Shown here in pieces: positions 62,292-64,000 of a stretch of DNA of 64,000 nucleotides. Position 1 is the first letter of the stretch, and every line of letters begins with the position of its first letter. The translations under genes were made by a program, and so were the position numbers. The DNA lies in NCBI GenBank assembly GCA_905221605.1, contig CAJNDS010002466.1, forward strand, positions 1 through 64,000, in the 5' to 3' direction. The notes under the pieces were generated by a model. The model was not told where the DNA came from and ran no database searches. It worked only from the letters and a program-made list of their open reading frames with translations. This DNA comes from Symbiodinium natans. Lineage: Eukaryota; Sar; Dinophyceae; Suessiales; Symbiodiniaceae.

Positions 62292-64000
62292 GGCTGATAG
62301 CAGAATTGGAGTCGCAGTCTGTGGAGGCAAGCCTCAAGTCCATGGTGGAGCTCAAGGCGGCGATCATGGCAGCCAAGCAGAAAAGGCCTACGGACTGGAA
62401 GGGCTATCTTCAGGAGTATGTGCGGTCAGGGGATAAGGCGGATGGGCTGAGAGCAGTGTTTGAGGCCCCGTTTATGCAGCATGTTCCGGTGGAGGAAAAG
62501 GGCAAGATCGTGGAGATGATCCCGGATTCCCCACAGGCAGCCTGGAAGCTTCTGAAGAAGATGCCGTTGAACAGAGCGAGACGGAGGCAGTTATGGAGGG
62601 CACCTGAATGGGTGGTTCACTTGTTCGCTGGCCCAGGGGTCAAGGGAGACCCTATCAAGCAGGCGGCATGCGAGACCTTGGAGATCGACGTCGCTGCGGG
62701 TTGGGACTTGTTGGACAATGAGCTGTACGCCTTCTTGCTATGGGCAGCGGCGCAGGGCAGGATCAAGGCAGTTGTCGGGGGGCCTCCGTGTAGGACGTTT
62801 TCCCTACTTCGACATCGTGAACTAGAAAGAAAGGCTGCAAGGATGCCGAGGCCGGTGAGATCAGACCAATTCCTATGGGGTCTTCCTCACCTATGTGCAG
62901 AAGATGAGGCGCTGGTCAAGGGCGACAACCTCCTGATCTTGAGAATGGTCTGGCTGTGGCTGGTGGCAGAGGCTGGCTGTGGCGAGGACGATAAGGAGGA
63001 GTGGAGATTTGATAAGGTCGACTTTGGCATGGAGCACCCGGAGGACCCAAGGGAATTCCTTGATCCTGAGTCAGACCTGTGGGCGATATGTCCGTCGATC
63101 TGGAGGACGCACTTCATGAGGGCGCTGAAGGAAGAGGTGGACCTCGAGAAGTACCAGTTTGATCAAGGGGCATATGGTCATGAGCAACGGAAACCTTCGG
63201 TGTTTTTGGCGAACATGGACTTGAACCTTCATGCTAGGGACACACGCCGGGAGGTTCCAAAGCCTACTTCGTCATCGGCAATGGCAGCGTGGGCACCGGG
63301 TCTGCGGAAAGAGATTGCGAGGGCACTCTTGCAAAGAAGGCTTCGAGGAAGTGTGGTTCAAGCAAGGGCCATGTCAGCCAAGGAGACGGCGGAATGGAGA
63401 GAGCATCTCGATGCCGGACACTGGCCGTACAGAAGGGACTGCTCGGTGTGCCTGGCAGCGTCGGGGACAGGGAGACCGGCGAGGAAGGTGCTTCACAGGG
63501 ATGCCTATGTACTGAGTCTGGACATTGCAGGGGCGTTCAGAGACCAGGGAGTGGATGAGAAGAAGGGACGAAGGTATCGTTTCGTGCTGGCCGGTACATA
63601 TGTGTACCCGAAGGGATACTCCGTGCGGAAGGACGAGCCAATACCTCCAGGTGGCGTTCCAGAAGCAGTCTCTCCAGATCCAGGTGGCGTTCCAAAAGCA
63701 GTCTCTCCAGATCCAGGTGGCGTTCCAAAAGCAGTCTCTCCAGATCCAGGTGGCGTTCCAGAAGCAGTCTCTCCAGATCCAGGTGGCGTTCCAAAAGCAG
63801 TCTCTCCAGATCCAAGTGGCGTTCCAGAAGCAGTCTCTCCAGATCCAAGTGGCGTTCCAGAAGCAGTCTCTCCAGATTCAGGTGGTGATCCCCGAGGCGA
63901 AGCTGAGGAGGAGGGAAACGAATGGTTCGAGACCTACGAAGAGGAAGAGGAAGAAGAACCTGGAGAGCATGAAGGAGATGGAGAGATAAAGGCGCAAGAA
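62135..64000 (+). CDS. Copia-like Pol ORF, -1 frame, partial at right edge
   Basis: Open without a stop from 62135 to the end of the window and overlaps the Gag-protease frame by about 155 bp. The sensible joint is near 62169, giving VKILGYEFVWNSKGCRLRH. Then come a helical linker, a methyltransferase-like module (VVHLFAGPGV at 62612; GGPPCRTFS at 62777; MEHPEDP at 63029; a GHEQRKPSVFLAN block near 63176), an HHCC-type integrase zinc motif (HLDAGHWPYRRDCSVC), and the start of the integrase core with its first Asp (LSLDIAGAF). An 11-residue repeat and an acidic tract follow. Reverse transcriptase and RNase H should lie beyond the edge. Confidence 0.88.
63647..63877 (+). repeat. 33-bp in-frame minisatellite in Pol
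   Basis: Seven copies of a 33-bp unit starting CCAGGTGGCGTTCCAGAAGC. Encodes PGGVPEAVSPD, followed by a Glu-rich stretch. Confidence 0.95.

Overview
The window reads as nuclear DNA of a dinoflagellate alveolate, probably Symbiodiniaceae-like. Three things point there. (1) Plant/alveolate-type telomere units (TTTAGGG) are scattered as hundreds of short interstitial arrays in both orientations. (2) The reconstructed genes use a mixture of GC, GT and GA splice donors, mostly with AG|G acceptors. (3) The right end carries a Ty1/copia-like element of the type I remember as common in these genomes. The species cannot be fixed from the sequence.

Layout. 1-4.85 kb (minus strand): the 5' part of a secreted multidomain protein with a signal peptide, a VWD-like and C8-like cysteine-rich region, a Thr-rich linker and tandem Cu/Zn-superoxide-dismutase-like domains. 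Six exons join in phase and the gene runs off the left edge. 5-41 kb: mostly telomere-like arrays, MITE-like inverted-repeat elements, microsatellites, a 21-bp minisatellite with an inverted core and a 1.2-kb tandem duplication. Short unique islands in between often look like small exons, mainly on the minus strand, but I could not join them into named genes.

41.3-58.2 kb (minus strand): a P2X-like ligand-gated channel gene. I joined fourteen small exons (30-121 bp) from the end of TM1 to the stop codon, and every junction is in phase. Its introns hold telomere-like arrays, MITEs and AT-rich DNA. The last intron (4.9 kb) holds a roughly 4-kb satellite of 106-bp dimers (41.9-45.87 kb).

58.9-64 kb (plus strand): a copia-like retrotransposon with gag, a CCCH finger, a zinc knuckle and an aspartic protease. 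After a -1 frame change, an open frame reaches the right edge. It encodes a cytosine-methyltransferase-like module, an HHCC-type integrase zinc motif and the start of the integrase core.

The SOD-like protein and the channel look unrelated in function. What ties the window together is architecture: short exons separated by introns packed with telomere-like repeats, which reach the splice sites and in at least two places interrupt MITE copies.
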